From Nocardioides sp. Root682 (GTDB lineage Bacteria > Actinomycetota > Actinomycetes > Propionibacteriales > Nocardioidaceae): a stretch of DNA of 64,000 nucleotides. Positions 60,958-64,000 of the stretch are shown piece by piece. The position numbers and the translations under genes were made by a program. Position 1 is the stretch's first letter; the number at the start of each line of letters is the position of its first letter. The DNA is taken from NCBI RefSeq assembly GCF_001427795.1, contig NZ_LMHJ01000001.1, positions 667,773-731,772 on the forward strand. The letters are read 5' to 3'. The notes under the pieces were generated by a model, which searched no databases, was not told the DNA's origin, and saw only the letters and a list, made by a program, of their open reading frames with translations.

Positions 60958-61953
60958 ATGGCCCAGCTGGCCCGGCTCGACATCGAGCAGACCGCCCCTG
61001 CCACGCGACCAGCGAGCAAGCCCGTGCTCGTCTGGGCGGGCATCGGCGTCGTCTGGGCGATCGTCGCCGTCGTGACCCTCTACGGCTGGGTCACGGGCGA
61101 CGACTTCGGACCTCCCGAGGTCCGCGGCCCAGACCAGATGGAGGCCGGCAAGCTCATCGGGCTGAGGATCGTCGAGGCGATCAGCACCGGGGTGCTGGCG
61201 ATCGCGGTCTACTTCCTGGCGTGGAAGCCGTGGCGGCGCAGCAGGCAGATCACCTTCGACGCCCTGCTCCTGCTCGGTGGCGTCAGCGCGTTCGTGATGG
61301 ACTGCTGGCTGAACACACAGTCCTTCCTGTTCGCCTTCAACTCCCACTCGGTGAACCTCGGCGCCTGGTCTTCCTCGCTGCCCTTCCACGACGACTCCGT
61401 GCCCAGCCACTATGCGGAGGCGCTGCTGTGGGGCCTGCCGATGTACATCTACTTCTGCGCAGCCCTCGGCTTCGTGAACACGTTGGCTGCTCGCCGGCTC
61501 CGGGCCCGGTGGCCCGGACTGTCGACCCAGGGCATCCTGGCGATCCTGTTCGTCGGCGACCTGGCCTTCGACTTCGTGGTCGAGAACGTCATCATCCGCA
61601 CCACCGAGGCCTATTCCTTCGTCCAGACCAGCGGTCCGCTGACGATCTGGGACGGTGAGCAGCACCAGTTCCCGCTCTACGAGACCTTCCTCGTCGCCTG
61701 TGTGGCGATGTGTTTCACCTACGCGCGCTGGTCGGCGGACTGGGACGCTGACGGGCTGTCGGTCATCGAGCGCGGCGTGCTGTCCGTGCCGGCGCCGTAC
61801 CGTCTGATGGTGCGCATGCTCGCCGCGATCGGGTTCTGCGCCGTGGTCCTGATGATGTGCTACCACCTGCCGTTCAACTGGATCAGCCTGACGGGCGACT
61901 CGTTCGCCGACCTGCCCAGCTATCTCGCACCCGCTGGGCTGACCCTCCCGTAG
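60958..61953 (+). CDS. AveC-like polytopic membrane protein
   Basis: A 331-residue protein with about seven membrane spans. ITFDALLLLGGVSAFVMDCWLNTQSFLFAFNSHSVNLGAWSSSLPFHDD resembles the core of the spirocyclase AveC family, where a membrane-embedded Asp and an Asn-rich loop followed by Gly-Ser/Ala-Trp are conserved. The segment LFVGDLAFDFVVENVIIRTTEAYSF adds more acidic and Asn residues in a membrane span. AveC itself acts on spiroketal formation in avermectin synthesis; most actinobacterial homologues have no assigned reaction. ATG follows AAGGAG and is one base after the tandem TetR stop. Recognition is from memory. Confidence 0.7.
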   Translation: MAQLARLDIEQTAPATRPASKPVLVWAGIGVVWAIVAVVTLYGWVTGDDFGPPEVRGPDQMEAGKLIGLRIVEAISTGVLAIAVYFLAWKPWRRSRQITFDALLLLGGVSAFVMDCWLNTQSFLFAFNSHSVNLGAWSSSLPFHDDSVPSHYAEALLWGLPMYIYFCAALGFVNTLAARRLRARWPGLSTQGILAILFVGDLAFDFVVENVIIRTTEAYSFVQTSGPLTIWDGEQHQFPLYETFLVACVAMCFTYARWSADWDADGLSVIERGVLSVPAPYRLMVRMLAAIGFCAVVLMMCYHLPFNWISLTGDSFADLPSYLAPAGLTLP

Positions 61954-61983
61954 GCGCCCGTCCGTCGTCCCTAGACTTCGGGC

Positions 61984-62607
61984 ATGGCAGGCAAGGGCGG
62001 CGGACGCGCAGATCGGACGACGACGGCGAAGTCCGAGGCCACCCGCGCCCGCGTGCTCGACGCCGCGGCACGGGTCCTCGCCCGCGAGGGCTACTCCGGC
62101 ACCAAGCTGACCGACGTCGCACGCGAGGCCGACGTCCAGGCCCCGGCCATCTACTACTACTTCGCCAGCCGCGAGGACCTCATCGAGGAGGTCGCCGCAA
62201 CCGGGGCCACCACGTTGCTGGACCGGGTGAACGCGGCGATAGCTGAGCTCCCGGCCGACGCCGGTCCGCTGGACCGCATCGACGCCATCACCGAGGCCCA
62301 TCTCCGGTTCACGATGACGGCGCCCGACTACGCCCGCGCCGTGCTCCGCAACGGAGACCAGTTCCCCGACGACATCCCGCTGCGCCACGTTGCGGTCATG
62401 CAGCGCTATCACAAGGTGTGGACCACCCAGCTGCGCGAGGCCCAGAAGGCCGGCCTGCTGGACACCAGCGTCGACCTGACCATCGCGCGACACCTGACGA
62501 TCGGTGCGTTGAACAGCACGATGGACTGGTGGACCCCGGGGCGCTCCTCCATCACGAAGGTCATCGCCCAGACCCGGTTCCTGCTCCGCCAGGGCCTCGG
62601 CGGCTGA
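61984..62607 (+). CDS. TetR-family regulator
   Basis: A 207-residue TetR protein with RARVLDAAARVLAREGYSGTKLTDVAREADVQAPAIYYYFASREDLIEEVA as DNA-binding region and IGALNSTMDWWTPG near the C-terminus. It is clearly homologous to each half of the tandem TetR two genes upstream, so the three units arose by duplication. It follows the AveC-like gene by 30 bases with no obvious ribosome site. Its stop is directly adjacent to the end of the convergent foldase gene, with no base between them. Confidence 0.9.
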   Translation: MAGKGGGRADRTTTAKSEATRARVLDAAARVLAREGYSGTKLTDVAREADVQAPAIYYYFASREDLIEEVAATGATTLLDRVNAAIAELPADAGPLDRIDAITEAHLRFTMTAPDYARAVLRNGDQFPDDIPLRHVAVMQRYHKVWTTQLREAQKAGLLDTSVDLTIARHLTIGALNSTMDWWTPGRSSITKVIAQTRFLLRQGLGG

Positions 62608-63684
62608 TCACTCCGTCGCTGCGGGGGTCTCCGGTGCTGCGGGCGTCTCGTTCGCGGGTGACGGGGTGGAGCTCGCCGGCGGCGCGGTCGGGTCGTCGGG
62701 CAGGTACGCGTCGTCGTACTCGACGTCGGCGCCCTCCAGCTCCTCGGCGAGGAAGTCGCGCCACACCTTCAGGCTGGCCTCGGCCGAGAGGCGCTGGACG
62801 ATCTCGTCCTTCACGTCCTTGAAGCTGACCGGCCGGGCCTTGACCACCTCGGTGACCTGGCCGACGTTCCAGCCATAGCTGGTCTTCACGGGGCCGAAGA
62901 TCTCGCCCCTGGCCGCTGAGAAGGCCAACTTGCCGTAGCCCTCTTCCAGCTGGTCGGCGGTGACGAGGCCAAGTCGGCCACCGTCGTCCTTGGTGCTGCC
63001 GTCCAGCGACCAGGTCGCCGCGAGCGGGCTGAGCTTGCCGCTCTTGCGGGCCAGGCGGGCGACGCGGTCCGCGTCGGCGCGGGTCTCGACGACGACGTTG
63101 ACGAGCTGGCGACCTTCGGGGGTGACCATGTCGCCCTCGTTGTCGTCGTACTTCTTCTGCGCCTGGGCCTCGGTCGCGTTGGGGACGTCAGCTGTGACCT
63201 CGTCGACGAGGCGGGACGTGGCGAGCTGCGCCCGGATCTCGTCGAGCACGTCGCGTTCGGAGATCCCGCTGGTCGAGAGGAACTCGACGAATGCGTCGCG
63301 ACCGCCCGTGAGCTGCTGGTCGATGAGCTTGTCGAGCTCGGTCTGCGCTTCCTTGTCGGAGATCACGATGTCCCGCTTCGCAGCGGCGTCCGCGAGCACC
63401 AGGCTCACGACCATCGACTTCGCGGAGTCGCGGTTGAAGTCGCCCTCCTTCGAGGCGTCGTCGGGACGCTTCACGCCGTACAACGCCTCGAGGACCTCGA
63501 GCCGGTCATCGAGCTGCGTCGTGGTGACCACGCGGTCGCCGTACCGGAACGCGGCGCCCTCGGGCAGGTCATCGGCCTGCGCCACTCCGAAGGCGATCCC
63601 GCCCCCAGCCAGGGCAATCGCCAGGACAGCCGTGACCAGTCGGCCACGAGTCGTGCCGAGCACCTGCTTGAGCCTGTCGATCAC
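62608..63684 (-). CDS. Exported parvulin-type peptidyl-prolyl isomerase
   Basis: A 358-residue SurA/PrsA-like protein. An N-terminal anchor (RLVTAVLAIALAGGGIAFGVA, no lipobox Cys) places it outside the membrane. A SurA-N-like helical part follows, with AKSMVVSLVLADAAAKRDIVISDKEAQTELDKLI. The parvulin domain covers QLVNVVVETRADADRVARLA, DDGGRLGLVTADQLEEGYGKLAFSAARGEIFGPVKTSYGWNVGQVTEVV. The C-terminus is a Pro/Ala/Thr-rich tail. The GTG start overlaps the MMPL gene stop (GTGA), suggesting that it helps fold or mature an envelope protein linked to that transporter. Confidence 0.87.
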   Translation of the reverse strand: MIDRLKQVLGTTRGRLVTAVLAIALAGGGIAFGVAQADDLPEGAAFRYGDRVVTTTQLDDRLEVLEALYGVKRPDDASKEGDFNRDSAKSMVVSLVLADAAAKRDIVISDKEAQTELDKLIDQQLTGGRDAFVEFLSTSGISERDVLDEIRAQLATSRLVDEVTADVPNATEAQAQKKYDDNEGDMVTPEGRQLVNVVVETRADADRVARLARKSGKLSPLAATWSLDGSTKDDGGRLGLVTADQLEEGYGKLAFSAARGEIFGPVKTSYGWNVGQVTEVVKARPVSFKDVKDEIVQRLSAEASLKVWRDFLAEELEGADVEYDDAYLPDDPTAPPASSTPSPANETPAAPETPAATE

Positions 63685-64000
63685 GACGACACCTCCACCA
63701 ATTCCATTTCGGGTACGTCGACCTGTTCCGCATCCTCGCGGTTCTCGCGCAGGACCACCCGGTCGACCAGCAACGCGGCCACGAAGGAGCACACCACGCC
63801 ACCGGCGAGCAGCAGCCCGAAGTCGCGGAGCACCGCCAGCTCCGACAGCGCGAGCACCAGGTAGCCGGTGGTGCCGGCGAGAGCGGCCGTTCCGACGGCG
63901 CGGAGATCGGCCCCCCGTCGCAACATCACGGAGAACTCGCAACCGGTCGCGGTCACGAGGGATCCGAGCGCGATGGTGAGCGGGTTCAGGGAGCCGGTGG
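63681..64000 (-). CDS. MMPL/RND-family transporter, C-terminal fragment
   Basis: The visible 106 residues are the C-terminal end of a larger protein that continues past the window. NPLTIALGSLVTATGCEFSVMLRRGADL is followed by membrane segments AALAGTTGYLVLALSELAVLRDFGLLLAGGVVCSFVAALLVDRVVL, matching the last three spans of MMPL/RND (HAE3-like) transporters. Such proteins export lipids or hopanoid-like molecules in actinobacteria. Its stop overlaps the start of the parvulin-type foldase. Substrate unknown. Confidence 0.75.
   Translation of the reverse strand, partial: TGSLNPLTIALGSLVTATGCEFSVMLRRGADLRAVGTAALAGTTGYLVLALSELAVLRDFGLLLAGGVVCSFVAALLVDRVVLRENREDAEQVDVPEMELVEVSS

Overview
The window is a 64 kb piece of a high-GC actinobacterial chromosome. 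Evidence is the codon bias, GTG/TTG starts, ATGA/GTGA-coupled operons, F420-type luciferase-like oxidoreductases, a sterol regulon-like operator, both classes of cholesterol oxidase, narGHJI of mycobacterial type, and a WS/DGAT-like acyltransferase. A Nocardioides-like or other sterol-degrading member of the class is my best guess; this is inference from gene content only. No rRNA, tRNA, CRISPR array, transposase or phage gene was recognised, and no gap between genes exceeds about 240 bases.

Left part (1-13.9 kb): a sugar-acid utilisation block. On the minus strand run an RbsB/RbsA/RbsC-type ABC transporter, a mannonate dehydratase (UxuA family), a 2-keto-3-deoxy-fuconate dehydrogenase-like SDR, an FAH-family hydrolase, an APH-fold kinase and a divergent enolase cut by the window edge. 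Most steps are coupled by 4-base overlaps. Read as a pathway this suggests dehydration, C4 oxidation and hydrolysis to pyruvate plus glycerate, then phosphorylation and dehydration to PEP. An IclR regulator is divergent; its probable operator TGCAACnnnGTTGCA occurs twice in the transporter/regulator promoter and again, as a perfect palindrome, before a glucarate dehydratase-like gene 4 kb away, next to an AGE-family isomerase. A GntR/FCD regulator and an ECF sigma/membrane-protein pair lie between.

Middle left (14-28.6 kb): a secreted zinc protease with ricin-type C-terminal modules, a Tat-exported GMC-type cholesterol oxidase behind a KstR-like operator, a respiratory nitrate reductase operon (narK-narG-narH-narJ-narI plus a cupin gene), and a second, unrelated VAO-type cholesterol oxidase.

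Middle (28.7-52.5 kb): an accessory lipid-metabolism region made of short operons, many with a TetR or HxlR regulator beside a clear palindrome. Contents include a sulfotransferase, two F420-type oxidoreductases, enoyl-CoA hydratases, a thiolase/SDR/acyl-CoA dehydrogenase set, hydrolases, an MpaB-type oxygenase, an endoglycoceramidase-like GH5 enzyme and an MFS pump.

Right part (52.5-64 kb): a DUF445/DUF4393-like/WS-DGAT operon. Next to it is a poorly characterised cluster of a CrtI-like flavoprotein, two multi-pass membrane proteins (one AveC-like), two single TetR regulators and one protein that is a tandem fusion of two complete TetR units. A 17-base operator, TCGWACAnnnTGTACGA, precedes three of these transcription units. 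The window ends with a parvulin-type foldase coupled to the C-terminus of an MMPL/RND transporter.
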